Shown: positions 33,252-42,474, numbered from the stretch's first letter. The stretch: DNA of 64,000 nt from Mycobacterium simiae (GCF_010727605.1 NZ_AP022568.1:3782001-3846000), one strand, 5' to 3'. Numbers and translations are program-made. Notes: a model not told the origin generated them from the letters alone.

Positions 33252-34568
33252 TTGAAGATATCGGTAATGGGATGCGGTTATGTCGGTCTCGTCACCGGCG
33301 CGTGCCTGGCCGACAGCGGTAATGATGTTGTCTGCCTCGATATCGAGCAGGCAAAGGTGGACGAGCTTCTCGCGGGAGGCGTCCCCATCTATGAGCCCGG
33401 ATTGGCCGAGTTGATCGCGAGAAACCGGGAGAACGGGTCTATCGATTTCACGACCGATGCCGCCCGTGCCATCACACATGCGGACGTGGTTTTCATTGCC
33501 GTCGCGACGCCGATGAGCGATGGCGGCGAAGCCGACCTGTCCTACGTTTACGCAGCGGCCGAGGACATCGGCACCTACCTGGACCGCTACAAGGTCATCG
33601 TCGACAAATCGACCGTGCCCGTCGGTACCGCCGACAAAGTTCAGGAGATTATCGGCGCCAAGGCTAAGACCGAGTTCGACGTCGTGTCCAACCCCGAATT
33701 TCTGAAGGAGGGCACCGCGGTCATCGACTTCACCAAGCCGGACCGGGTGATAGTCGGCAGCGACTCCCAACGAGCGGTCGACATCATGCGAGAGCTCTAC
33801 GAACCTTATCTGCGCACCTTCCATCCGCTGATCGTCATGGATATCAAGAGCGCCGAAATGGCGAAGTACGCGGCTAATTGCTTTCTCGCGACCAAGATTT
33901 CGTTCATTAACGAAATCTCAAATCTGTGTGAGAAAGCCGGTGCCGATGTCAGGGCGGTGCAGGAGGCCATTGGCGCCGACCGGCGCATCGGCTACGAATT
34001 CCTCTTTCCCGGCGTGGGGTACGGCGGTTCCTGCCTGCCGAAGGACGTCCAGGCCCTGATACATACCGCCGCAGGCGTGGGCTCGGACATGCGCCTGCTG
34101 CGTGCGGTCGACTATGTCAACACGGCGCAAAAGGCCACTCTGGTAGCCAAGATCGTCAGCCACTTCGGCGACGGATCGCCCGCGAGCGACCTGAAGGGCC
34201 TGCAATTCGGTCTATGGGGCCTCAGCTTCAAACCGCAGACCGACGACATGCGGGAAGCGGCCTCCTTGGTGATCATCCGAAAGCTGATCGAACACGGCGC
34301 AACGGTGCGGGCCTTCGACCCCGAAGCGAGTCTTCGAGCAAAAGAGATACTGGGGGATTCGATCGAATACGCCAGCAGTATGTACGAGGCCATCGAGGGT
34401 GCGGACGCGCTGATCCTGGTCACCGAGTGGAAGCAGTTCCAGCGGCCGTCGTGGCAGCGCGTCAAGTCCGCGATGCGCGGACACGTCGTTTTCGATGGAC
34501 GCAACATTTACGATCCAAAGCGTTTGCGGGCCGAGGGTTTTGACTATTACGGCATGGGCCGGCATTAA
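33252..34568 (+). CDS. ugd: UDP-glucose 6-dehydrogenase
   Basis: A 438-residue enzyme oxidising UDP-glucose to UDP-glucuronate with two NAD. NAD site ISVMGCGYVGLVTGACLA at the N-terminus, DKSTVPVGT, NPEFLKEG, EMAKYAANCFLATKISFINE (active-site Lys 205) and GVGYGGSCLPKD with catalytic Cys 261; the C-terminal UDP-binding domain has WGLSFKPQTDDMREA and FDGRNIYDP. The start is a TTG at 33252 preceded by GAAGG; no ATG fits the family N-terminus. It lies 12 bp before the uxs-like gene, and the two form a route from UDP-glucose to UDP-xylose. Confidence 0.93.
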   Translation: MKISVMGCGYVGLVTGACLADSGNDVVCLDIEQAKVDELLAGGVPIYEPGLAELIARNRENGSIDFTTDAARAITHADVVFIAVATPMSDGGEADLSYVYAAAEDIGTYLDRYKVIVDKSTVPVGTADKVQEIIGAKAKTEFDVVSNPEFLKEGTAVIDFTKPDRVIVGSDSQRAVDIMRELYEPYLRTFHPLIVMDIKSAEMAKYAANCFLATKISFINEISNLCEKAGADVRAVQEAIGADRRIGYEFLFPGVGYGGSCLPKDVQALIHTAAGVGSDMRLLRAVDYVNTAQKATLVAKIVSHFGDGSPASDLKGLQFGLWGLSFKPQTDDMREAASLVIIRKLIEHGATVRAFDPEASLRAKEILGDSIEYASSMYEAIEGADALILVTEWKQFQRPSWQRVKSAMRGHVVFDGRNIYDPKRLRAEGFDYYGMGRH

Positions 34569-34580
34569 GGAGAACAGGTT

Positions 34581-35534
34581 TTGAGAGCTCTGGTCACCGG
34601 CGCCGCCGGGTTTCTCGGGTCCCATCTATGTGATCGTCTTCGGCGCGACGACGTCGAGGTGATCGGAGTCGACAACTTCTTTACCGGGCGCCGTGAGAAC
34701 ATCACCCACCTGCTAGACGATCCCGGCTTCACGTTCTTTGAGCACGATGTGACGTCGCCACTCGAGGCGGCGAAAGTCCCCGGTGGGCTGGACCTCATCT
34801 TCAACATGGCTTGTCCCGGCTCACCTTTCGCTTTCCAGCGCGATCCGGTGTTCACTCTCGACACCAACTATCTCGGCACCAGGCATCTGCTCGAGCTGGC
34901 CATCGAGAAGGACGCCGTGATGGTGCAGGCATCGACCAGCGAAATTTACGGTGATCCGATCCTTCACCCCCAGCACGAGGGCTACTGGGGCAACGTCAAT
35001 TGCTTCGGCCCCCGGGCCTGCTACGACGAGGGCAAGCGCGTTGCCGAGACGTTGATGCGCGAATTTGCACGCAACTTTGGGGCCCGGATCAAGGTCGTGC
35101 GAATCTTCAACACCTACGGGCCCAGAATGGATCCCGACGACGGGCGAATCGTCTCCCAATTCATCGTTCAGGCGTTGCGCGGCGAACCGATCACCGTGTT
35201 CGGCGATGGCAGCCAGACCAGAACCTTCTGTTACGTCGATGATCTGATCGACGCATTGGTGCGGATGGCGAACAGCGACCCATCGTTCACCGGGCCGGTC
35301 AATATCGGTGGTTTAGCGGAACTGACCGTATTGGAGACCGCGCGCGTGATCAAAGATATGACTGACTCGCCTTCTCGCATTGTCTTCAAGGCGCTGCCCG
35401 AGGACGACCCGCGAAAGCGTAAGCCGGATATCACCCTCGCCACGTCAAGGCTGCGCTGGAGCCCGGTAGTGCCCTTCGAGCAAGGGGTGGCGCTCACGAT
35501 CGCCCATTTTCGATCCGCCCATTCCGTTCGATAA
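34581..35534 (+). CDS. uxs: UDP-glucuronate decarboxylase (UDP-xylose synthase)
   Basis: A 317-residue extended SDR. LVTGAAGFLGSHLCDRL binds NAD; the xylose-synthase signature NMACPGSPFAFQRDP, the SerThr pair in QASTSEIYGDP, and GPRACYDEGKRVAE with Tyr148/Lys152 are typical of UXS and distinguish it from UDP-glucose epimerases. HGRIVSQFI-like (here DGRIVSQFIVQALRG) and GDGSQTRTFCYVDDLI follow. It converts UDP-glucuronate to UDP-xylose and CO2. The start is TTG with AAGGAGA upstream. Its last 41 bp overlap a convergent glycosyltransferase gene. UDP-xylose synthesis is uncommon in mycobacteria, so the polymer probably contains xylose. Confidence 0.9.
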   Translation: MRALVTGAAGFLGSHLCDRLRRDDVEVIGVDNFFTGRRENITHLLDDPGFTFFEHDVTSPLEAAKVPGGLDLIFNMACPGSPFAFQRDPVFTLDTNYLGTRHLLELAIEKDAVMVQASTSEIYGDPILHPQHEGYWGNVNCFGPRACYDEGKRVAETLMREFARNFGARIKVVRIFNTYGPRMDPDDGRIVSQFIVQALRGEPITVFGDGSQTRTFCYVDDLIDALVRMANSDPSFTGPVNIGGLAELTVLETARVIKDMTDSPSRIVFKALPEDDPRKRKPDITLATSRLRWSPVVPFEQGVALTIAHFRSAHSVR

Positions 35535-36714
35535 TCTCCCGGTACACCGAAACGGTTTTCTCGGCAACCGATTTCGGACTGAACCGTCGTTGGGCTTGGT
35601 CGCGCACGGCGCGCTCGATGTCGCAGCGGAAGGCATCGTCGTTGAGCATTCGGCGAATGTGCGCTGCGCACGCCAGGGTGTCGCCATAGCCGAACAGCAG
35701 CGCCGTGCGGCCGTCCTCGACCATCTGCGGAATGCCACCGACCCGAGATGCGATCACGGGTAATCCGCAGGCCATGGCTTGCGCGATTGTCTGGGGCGTG
35801 GTCTCCTCGCGTGAGCCCATCAACAAGACCTGCGCGCGCGCATACTCATCCAACAACTGTTGGTGGCTGATGGCGCCGAGGATGTGGACGCGCTGCTGCA
35901 AACCGTATTCGGCTATTGCCCTGCGGATTTCGAGTTCGTTGGCCGGGTCCAGCGCGGCGCCGGCGATCCTGAATTGCAGCCGTTGCAGCCACGGTTCGTC
36001 GCCGGCGACCTCGCTGACGACCCGGCCGATCGCGCGAACGAGGTCGGGCACGCCTTTGCGCGGTACGAGCGTGCCGACGAACAGCATCCGGCCGGGCTCG
36101 GGCGCGCGGGAGATACCGAAATATTCCTCGTCGATCGGGTTTTCGATGAAGTGGGTGCGCGCCGTCAGCATCGACCCGTACGTTTGGGTCAAATAGCGCG
36201 AGATAATGATCATGTCTTGGGAGCGGTGAAACACCTCGCGTTCCATGGTGACGACACCGCGCCGTTTCACCGCCCCGATGGCATCCCATCGGGTTTTCTG
36301 GAGCAGGCGGCCTTCGATGAACAGCACGCCGTGTGGTGTGATCACGGTCGGGAACCCGCTCCCCAGCGCGCCGAGTGCGTGGCGGTCCTGGCCCTGCCCG
36401 TGGACGACGTCTGGCTTGATCGAACGGATGACGGAGATCAATCGTGGCGCGTCGCTGAGTCGCAGGGTGATTAACCGCGGCAGGCTCAGGCGCCGGACGT
36501 AGTGCACGTGCACGGCCCCGACCTGGCGATACGTCGACGTTGGATCGCTCATCGCGGCGACGACGTGGCACTCGATGTCCGGGCGGGCCGCTAGCGCATG
36601 CGCCAGGTTCTTCGTCACCGACTGCACCCCGTTCTCGGGCGTCGTCTGCTCGTCGACGGGGTAATCGCTCACCAGAGCGACCCGGAGCGGTCGCCCTGAA
36701 TCAGGTTGCACCAT
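35494..36714 (-). CDS. GT4-family glycosyltransferase
   Basis: A 406-residue GT-B enzyme. VALVSDYPVDEQTTPENGVQSVTKNLAHAL opens the acceptor domain (a Gly-containing loop typical of GT4), PDVVHGQGQDRHALGAL follows, and the donor domain has MLFVGTLVPRKGVPDLVRAI and the MGSREETTPQTIAQAMACGLPVIASRVGGIPQMVEDG signature with the conserved acidic pair. It is the last gene of a leftward group with the epimerase upstream. Sugar specificity is not predictable here. Confidence 0.87.
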   Translation of the reverse strand: MVQPDSGRPLRVALVSDYPVDEQTTPENGVQSVTKNLAHALAARPDIECHVVAAMSDPTSTYRQVGAVHVHYVRRLSLPRLITLRLSDAPRLISVIRSIKPDVVHGQGQDRHALGALGSGFPTVITPHGVLFIEGRLLQKTRWDAIGAVKRRGVVTMEREVFHRSQDMIIISRYLTQTYGSMLTARTHFIENPIDEEYFGISRAPEPGRMLFVGTLVPRKGVPDLVRAIGRVVSEVAGDEPWLQRLQFRIAGAALDPANELEIRRAIAEYGLQQRVHILGAISHQQLLDEYARAQVLLMGSREETTPQTIAQAMACGLPVIASRVGGIPQMVEDGRTALLFGYGDTLACAAHIRRMLNDDAFRCDIERAVRDQAQRRFSPKSVAEKTVSVYREIIERNGRIENGRS

Positions 36715-36732
36715 AGCGCCTTTGAGTCCGCT

Positions 36733-37671
36733 TCATAGAGAGATATCGGGGTACTCGGCGAAGATCTTGCGGGCCGTCTCTTCGCTGAACGGGTCCGCTG
36801 CGCGACCGATGGTGCGGCGCAACCGTTGCGTGTCCGGGCATAAGAACGGCCGGTCGTTGAGGCGCTGACGCTCGGGCACACACTTGAAGTCGACCTGAAA
36901 CGGCAGCACGGCCGCAATGATGTCCAACGCTTCGCGGACTTCGATCGCCTTGCCGGATCCGATGTTGAGAATCTCCAGCCCTGCCACGCTCGACATGGCG
37001 TCGACGATGACCGACCCCATCGAGTCGACGTCGACGTAGTCACGCAGTGGCCACAGATTTCCGACTTCGACTTCGCGCTTGCCCTCCACCGCGATCTGGC
37101 GGGTGACCTCGGCCAGTAGGTGAGGGTTGGTTTCGCGCGGGCCGGCGGCGTTGAACAGGCGCCCGATCAACAAACTGCGAAAGCAATCCTGGGATTCGAA
37201 GTACCGCATGCACATCTGTTCGGCCAGTAACTTGGTGTGGCCATAGACATAGACCGGCCCGGTCTGATCAACCTCTTTGTGGGGCAGGAAATTTGGCAGA
37301 TACACGTCGCCGGTAGAGGCGAAGAAAAAATCTTGCACCCCGTAGCGGCGTGAATACTCGAGTATGTTGAGTGTCCCGTTGACGTTGAGGGTGTACGCCT
37401 CGTAGATGTGCTCCTCGCACCACGGAACGAAGTGCTGCGCCGCCAAGTGGATGACTTTCTGCGGCCTGACATCTCGGAAGGTCTGGTCACAGGCGTCGGG
37501 GTCGAGGATGTCTCGGATGAGCAATGTCGGCCGGCTGGGGGCGTGCTGCCAGCGGTCTCGTCCGAGCGAAAGATTGTCGACGACAAACACGTTCTCGCCG
37601 CGGTCCAGCAAGTAGTTGACGACCGATGAGCCGATGAATCCGCAACCCCCGGTGATCAGATAATTGCCCAT
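36733..37671 (-). CDS. NAD-dependent nucleotide-sugar epimerase/dehydratase
   Basis: A 312-residue extended SDR: YLITGGCGFIGSSVVNYLL (NAD), VIHLAAQHFVPWCEEHIYEAYTLN, the SerThr site FFFASTGDVYLP, and YVYGHTKLLAEQM with the YxxxK pair, then RLFNAAGPRETNPHL. The overall pattern is that of UDP-hexose 4-epimerases or 4,6-dehydratase relatives acting on NDP-sugars. The FVPWCEEH motif is unusual and no exact subfamily is assigned. It lies 18 bp from the glycosyltransferase downstream and supplies a donor sugar for the polymer. Confidence 0.83.
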   Translation of the reverse strand: MGNYLITGGCGFIGSSVVNYLLDRGENVFVVDNLSLGRDRWQHAPSRPTLLIRDILDPDACDQTFRDVRPQKVIHLAAQHFVPWCEEHIYEAYTLNVNGTLNILEYSRRYGVQDFFFASTGDVYLPNFLPHKEVDQTGPVYVYGHTKLLAEQMCMRYFESQDCFRSLLIGRLFNAAGPRETNPHLLAEVTRQIAVEGKREVEVGNLWPLRDYVDVDSMGSVIVDAMSSVAGLEILNIGSGKAIEVREALDIIAAVLPFQVDFKCVPERQRLNDRPFLCPDTQRLRRTIGRAADPFSEETARKIFAEYPDISL

Positions 37672-37704
37672 GCTGCTATCCCATCGTGTCGAATCAAGAG
37701 CCTG

Positions 37705-38763
37705 TCAACCTCGCCCGGTCATTACCTCGGCGATGACGTCCAGGAAGCGTTCCGCAACAAGGTCCACCGCACAATGAGTTTGGTAGTGCCGGGCCGCGGT
37801 GGCTCCTTGCCGTGCCGCCGCCGCGGGGTCGGCCAGCATATCGAAGGCGGCGGCCAGGCCGGCCACATCGTCGACACCGATCGGGGGGCAGTCCGGGGGC
37901 TGGTACTCCGGTGGGCCGCCCACCGTCGAAATGATCGGCATGACGCCCAAGTGCATGGAAAGCACCTGCACGCCGCTTTGCGTGGCGCGCCGATAGTGCG
38001 CGACCGAACCCTTGGCCGCGGCCAACGTGGCGACCACATCGGAATAGCGGTAACCGCCGCGGCGCCACTGTGTGTGTTCCGGCAGGCTGTCGGCGTCCAG
38101 CGTTCCCCCGCCGATGAGGACGAGGTCGTCGCCTCGCCAGCCGCCGCCGGCCACGTGTCGCTGCCAGGCCTGCAGCACGACGTCGGCGTTCTTGTAAGGA
38201 TTGAGCCGGCCGAACATTACGAAGTTCCGGCGCCCGTCGGCGGGCACGAACGAAGGCACCCGATAGACATCCAGGTCGCTGGCCAGCGGGACCACATGAA
38301 TCGGCGTGCCGGCAACGTCACGGCGGGCCGCCACGGCGCCGGCGACGTAGTGGGAATAGGTGATGGTGGCAGCCGAGCGGGCGCCCCACCGGTCAAGCAC
38401 CGCCAGTTCGTAGGACGGCAGCGCCTCGACGGGGTCGTGCGGGCGGTCGTCGTGAATCACCTGAATCCGCGGCGTCCGCCCGGCCAGCGCGATCCAGCGC
38501 GGATCGCGGACCTGTTCGGCGATCACGACGTCGGGGCGGAACTTGCGGACCTGGCGCCATGCCTTCAGCGTGGGCGGCCAGGTCGCTGCGGTCAGAAATC
38601 GCGGTTCGAGCACCAACTCGTAGTCACGGGCGGTATCCGACTCCGGGTGTCGGTCGGACGTCACGAGCAGGACGTCGGCCCCGTGCCGGATCAGCGCTTC
38701 GGACTGCACCCGCACCGCCGGTCGTGTCCACGGCGAAAGCCAAAGCACCCGAGGGGGACTCAT
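37705..38763 (-). CDS. Glycosyltransferase (GT-B, group 1-like)
   Basis: A 352-residue protein. VLWLSPWTRPAVRVQSEALIRHGADVLLVTSD is the N-terminal Rossmann start; the donor half has FVMFGRLNPYKNADVVLQAWQRH, VAHYRRATQSGVQVLSMHLGVMPIISTVGGPPEY and a terminal helix typical of GT4 enzymes. The ATG at 38763 is chosen because upstream codons overlap the flippase gene; the flippase stop is then 13 bp upstream. Donor and acceptor are unknown. Confidence 0.82.
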   Translation of the reverse strand: MSPPRVLWLSPWTRPAVRVQSEALIRHGADVLLVTSDRHPESDTARDYELVLEPRFLTAATWPPTLKAWRQVRKFRPDVVIAEQVRDPRWIALAGRTPRIQVIHDDRPHDPVEALPSYELAVLDRWGARSAATITYSHYVAGAVAARRDVAGTPIHVVPLASDLDVYRVPSFVPADGRRNFVMFGRLNPYKNADVVLQAWQRHVAGGGWRGDDLVLIGGGTLDADSLPEHTQWRRGGYRYSDVVATLAAAKGSVAHYRRATQSGVQVLSMHLGVMPIISTVGGPPEYQPPDCPPIGVDDVAGLAAAFDMLADPAAAARQGATAARHYQTHCAVDLVAERFLDVIAEVMTGRG

Positions 38764-38776
38764 GCGGCGTTGCCGA

Positions 38777-40237
38777 TCACGACAGCTGCTTTCGGCGCAA
38801 GGACGCCAAGGAGGACCAGGTGAGCGGGCCGACGGCTGCACTGGTGGCCAGGTAGGCCGCGGCGGCGCACAGCAGAATCAAGACCACGTGTTGACCCGAG
38901 AGTAGCAGTGTCACAACGACGCTCGCGCCCGTTGGTATCAGCACCCGCAGCAAAAACATCACCGGCGTACGGTAACCGCACCTGCGGTGCAGCCACCAGC
39001 TACTGAACAACATGTTGAAAAACTCAGTGCACACCAACGCGATGCCCGGGCCGACCGCGCCCAGCCGACCGGCGAGGGCGATATTGAGCGCGACGTTGAG
39101 AACCAGCGTGGCGACCGTCAGCCACAGCAATACCTTCTGGTTGTGGCTGGCGACCAGACCCTGACCCAGGGTGCCGCCGACGAATCGAAGGGCCGCGGCG
39201 ACAAACAGCAGTGCCAGGGTCGGTGTTCCCCGGGCGACGAACGCCTGGTCTCCAAATAGCGCGATCAACTCCCTGGCCAGCAGTACGCCGATGACGGCGA
39301 CCGGGACCGCCACGAAGTACATCAATTCGACACTGCGGCGCAGGAAATCGGCGAATGCGGCGACATCTCGGGCGTAGAGTTCGGTGCCCGTTGACAGCGT
39401 CGATTTGAGGAAGACCAGCGACACCACGATGGTGTTGAACGCGATCGTCAGCGCCAGCCCGTAGGCGCCCACCTCGGTGTGGGTGCTGAGCAAGGACAAA
39501 ATCACGCCGTCGGCGCGCGTGTAGAGGATCCCGACGACCAGGAAACCGATGAGCGGCAAGGTTTCTCGCAACAGGTCGGCGGACTCACGCAGCGCGAAGA
39601 TCGGGCGCACCGAGATGTGTCGCATCGCTGCGGCGCCCTGGATGAGCAGCTGCACGGCTGGCGGAATCAGTTGAGCCACCGCGAACCAGATGACATTCGC
39701 GTGCGCCCCGACGAGGTAGGCGACCGCCGCTAGGGTGGCGAATCGGGCGGTGACATCGGAGATGGCGACCGCGGAGAAGCGGACCGTGGCTAGAAACACC
39801 GGCTCGAAGCGGGTCGTCATCGTCTGTAGCAGCAGCCCCCCGGCCAGCACCACGAGCATCACTCGTACGTCGAAGTCCCGATAGATGAGCAAGCCGGAGC
39901 CGGCCGCCAGCACCGCCAGCGGGACGCAATAGATCAGGGCCAGGCCGCTGTTGATGCGAACCAAGCGCTCCAGATCCCCGCGCCCGGAGGTCACTCGCCG
40001 CACGATCACGGTGGCCACACCGAGGTCGGCGAAGCTGTTCCACATCCCCACGAACGCCACCGCCATGGTGAGTTGGCCATAGGGTCCGGGGCCCAGGTAG
40101 CGGGCGGTCATCGCCACCGAAAACACTGACGCCAGCATCCCCAGCGCGCGGCAGACCAATTGGATAGAGAAAGCGTGAGCCACCCGACTCAGCGGCACCG
40201 AGGATACGACCGCACTGGGTGCCGTCGGCTCAGTCAT
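38777..40237 (-). CDS. Wzx-type polysaccharide flippase (MOP superfamily)
   Basis: A 486-residue membrane protein with about 12-14 helices. The N-terminal FSIQLVCRALGMLASVFSVAMTARYLGPGPYGQLTMA segment, including the YLGPxxYG motif, and the LADLGVA-like FADLGVATVIVRRV are the hallmark of Wzx/RfbX flippases that move undecaprenyl- or decaprenyl-linked repeat units across the membrane. Together with the Wzy and Wzz homologues this completes a Wzx/Wzy assembly system. It is downstream of the initiating transferase with a 6-bp gap. Confidence 0.88.
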   Translation of the reverse strand: MTEPTAPSAVVSSVPLSRVAHAFSIQLVCRALGMLASVFSVAMTARYLGPGPYGQLTMAVAFVGMWNSFADLGVATVIVRRVTSGRGDLERLVRINSGLALIYCVPLAVLAAGSGLLIYRDFDVRVMLVVLAGGLLLQTMTTRFEPVFLATVRFSAVAISDVTARFATLAAVAYLVGAHANVIWFAVAQLIPPAVQLLIQGAAAMRHISVRPIFALRESADLLRETLPLIGFLVVGILYTRADGVILSLLSTHTEVGAYGLALTIAFNTIVVSLVFLKSTLSTGTELYARDVAAFADFLRRSVELMYFVAVPVAVIGVLLARELIALFGDQAFVARGTPTLALLFVAAALRFVGGTLGQGLVASHNQKVLLWLTVATLVLNVALNIALAGRLGAVGPGIALVCTEFFNMLFSSWWLHRRCGYRTPVMFLLRVLIPTGASVVVTLLLSGQHVVLILLCAAAAYLATSAAVGPLTWSSLASLRRKQLS

Positions 40238-40243
40238 GACTCC

Positions 40244-41830
40244 CTAGTATGCGCCGTGGCTGGCGAGAACGGCCTTCACGGTCTTGGCGACGATCATCAG
40301 ATCGCCGGCCATCGACCAGTTGTCGACATAGGACAGATCCAACCGCACCGACTCTTCCCAGGACAGGTCCGACCGGCCGCTGACCTGCCACAAGCCGCTG
40401 ACGCCGGGCTTCACCAGCAGTCGACGCTTGACGTCACCGGCGTAGTTTTCCACCTCGCGGCGCAACGGCGGCCGCGGGCCGACGACACTCATGTCGCCCT
40501 TGAGCACGTTGACGAACTGGGGTAGCTCGTCGATGCTGAAGCGGCGCAGCACCCGGCCTACCGGGGTGACCCTGGGGTCCTTGCGCATCTTGAACAGCAT
40601 GCCGCCGGCGCACTCGTTCTGCGGCAACAGGTGGTCGATCTGTTGGTCGGCGCCGTCGGTCATGGTGCGGAACTTCAGCATGGTGAACGGGTTTCCGTCG
40701 ATGCCGATGCGCTCGGACCGGTAGAAGATCGGGCCGCGGCTGGTCAGCTTGACTGCGATCGCCGCGACCATTAACAGCGGCGCCGCCGCGATCAGGGCGG
40801 CCAGGGAGAACAGAAAGTCAAAGGCCTGCTTCTGAAAGCGTTGTGTCCCTTCGTATTGCGGCTTCTCGACGTGCAGCAGCGGTAACCCCGCGGTGAGCTG
40901 CAGCGTCAGCCGTGCTTCGGCGACATCCATCACCCCGGGCGACACCACAAGATCGACATCCTTGGTTTCCAACTGCCACATCAGTTCTCGGATGCCGCGG
41001 ACGCCGAAGTGCTCGGTCCGCGTTACCGCCACGGTGTCGGCGCCGCAACTGTCGATCGCGGCGATCGCGTGTCTCTCGTCGCCCAGGATCGGCACCTCGC
41101 GCCCCTGAACCGTCAGCGTGTTGCCCCGCGACGGCCCGTATCCGGGAATGCAGACACCGACGACGACGCAGCCGGCCCGGGGAGCGCGGGCGAGCTCCTG
41201 CGCGAGGTGGGAGACGGCTTGGCGGTCGCCGATCGCCAAGACCTTGGTCTGGCATTGACCGCGTGCCCGCAGGGTGCCGATATGCCGGCGCCACAGGCTG
41301 CGGCCGGTCAGCAACGCGATGGTGCCGACCGGAAGTGCGATCGCCAGATAACCGCGGGCCAGATCGACCTTGGCGAGCAGGGTGACCATAGCGATGATGC
41401 CGAACGTCCAGAACGACGCGCTGCCGATCCGCCGATACTCGTCGATGCCGGCACCGATGACTCGCGGCGACCGGGTCTGGAAGACGGCAAGAGCCGACAG
41501 CCACAGCGTCGCGAAGAGCACCGAGAACAGCGTCATGACCGGACCCGAATACGCCGACGTGCGGGCCGGGGACTCGCCGAAGCGGACGTATTGGGCCAGC
41601 ATGACCGAGGCGAACACAATCACCGAGTCGCTGACGCGCAGGCGCCCGGCGTACAGGTGTTGCCAGCGCCGCGCGGGGTCGACGCCGGGGATGGTGGGCC
41701 GCTGCGCGACGGCCGAATTGGGAATCCGGTTGCCCGGCAACGAGATCATCCCAGCCGGCTTCCGTCTAACCGGCGGCTGGTTGGGTCGGAACACCGTTGC
41801 AGACGGTGCCGGTGCTATCGGCATGATCAT
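40244..41830 (-). CDS. Initiating polyprenyl-phosphate sugar-1-phosphate transferase (WbaP/GumD/WcaJ type)
   Basis: A 528-residue polyprenyl phosphosugar transferase. The N-terminal half has about four membrane helices and a CoA-binding-like Rossmann domain (KVLAIGDRQAVSHLAQELA, GVCIPGYGPSRG); a re-entrant helix (FDFLFSLAALIAAAPLLMVAAIAVKLTSRGP) is followed by the catalytic domain with FYRSERIGIDGNPFTMLKFRTM, DELPQFVNVLKGDMSVVGPRPP and GVSGLWQVSGRSDLSWEESVRLDLSYVDNWS. It loads the first sugar phosphate (hexose, probably glucose or galactose) onto the lipid carrier and so starts the repeat unit. The acidic catalytic pair of the family is kept. Confidence 0.92.
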   Translation of the reverse strand: MIMPIAPAPSATVFRPNQPPVRRKPAGMISLPGNRIPNSAVAQRPTIPGVDPARRWQHLYAGRLRVSDSVIVFASVMLAQYVRFGESPARTSAYSGPVMTLFSVLFATLWLSALAVFQTRSPRVIGAGIDEYRRIGSASFWTFGIIAMVTLLAKVDLARGYLAIALPVGTIALLTGRSLWRRHIGTLRARGQCQTKVLAIGDRQAVSHLAQELARAPRAGCVVVGVCIPGYGPSRGNTLTVQGREVPILGDERHAIAAIDSCGADTVAVTRTEHFGVRGIRELMWQLETKDVDLVVSPGVMDVAEARLTLQLTAGLPLLHVEKPQYEGTQRFQKQAFDFLFSLAALIAAAPLLMVAAIAVKLTSRGPIFYRSERIGIDGNPFTMLKFRTMTDGADQQIDHLLPQNECAGGMLFKMRKDPRVTPVGRVLRRFSIDELPQFVNVLKGDMSVVGPRPPLRREVENYAGDVKRRLLVKPGVSGLWQVSGRSDLSWEESVRLDLSYVDNWSMAGDLMIVAKTVKAVLASHGAY

Positions 41831-41898
41831 GGCGCGGTGTCCTTAGGTAGCGCATGGCTGGTAGGTCATCCACAGAGCCGGCGCGGTGACCGCGCCGC

Positions 41899-42450
41899 TC
41901 AGCATGGTGCGACGCTCCGGATCGGCGCGGACGTCGGTGCGTACGCGGGCCAACTGGCGTCCTGTTCGGAGATGACCGTGACCGGCAGCGGCCACTCGAC
42001 TCCGAATTCGGGGTCATTCCACCGCAATCCGCGTTCATCCGACAGCGGATGCTGTCCGGAAACGTGATAGCTGACCTCGGTGTTGGCGGTCAGTGTCTGA
42101 AAGCCGTGCGCGATGTGCGGCGGCAGATACAGCGCCCGGTGGTTGTCGGCGTTGAGCTCCAACAGCACGTGATCGCCGAAGGTCTGCGACTCTGGGCGGA
42201 TGTCCACGACGGCGGCGGCGATGGCGCCGCGGGTGCACCGCACCAGCTTGGCCTCGGCGTGATAGTGCAGACCCCGCACGGTGCCGCGGGTGTAGTTGAA
42301 GTAGATGTCGGTCTGGACAGCGTGGAAGGTCAGGCCATAACGGTCGAATTCCTTGGCGCAGAACGAACGTGACGAGAAGCCGCGGTGGTCGCGTTGCGGT
42401 TCGACGTCGATGATCGTCACACCGGCGACCTTCGTTGGGGTGTACTTCAC
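41899..42450 (-). CDS. RmlC-like dTDP-4-dehydrorhamnose 3,5-epimerase family protein
   Basis: A 183-residue cupin. The family motifs are DHRGFSSRSFCAKEF, QTDIYFNYTRGTVRGLHYHAEAKLVRCTRG with catalytic His 62, and YLPPHIAHGFQTLTANTEVSYHVSGQH. The usual RGLHYQ reads RGLHYH, so the substrate may differ from rhamnose precursor (a 3-epimerase or 3,4-isomerase is possible). No rmlA, B or D gene is adjacent. It is the most upstream gene of the leftward part of the polysaccharide locus, 68 bp before the initiating transferase, with the PPE gene 24 bp upstream. Confidence 0.82.
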   Translation of the reverse strand: MKYTPTKVAGVTIIDVEPQRDHRGFSSRSFCAKEFDRYGLTFHAVQTDIYFNYTRGTVRGLHYHAEAKLVRCTRGAIAAAVVDIRPESQTFGDHVLLELNADNHRALYLPPHIAHGFQTLTANTEVSYHVSGQHPLSDERGLRWNDPEFGVEWPLPVTVISEQDASWPAYAPTSAPIRSVAPC

Positions 42451-42474
42451 GTACCGGTCCTTCCGTATCGAGGA

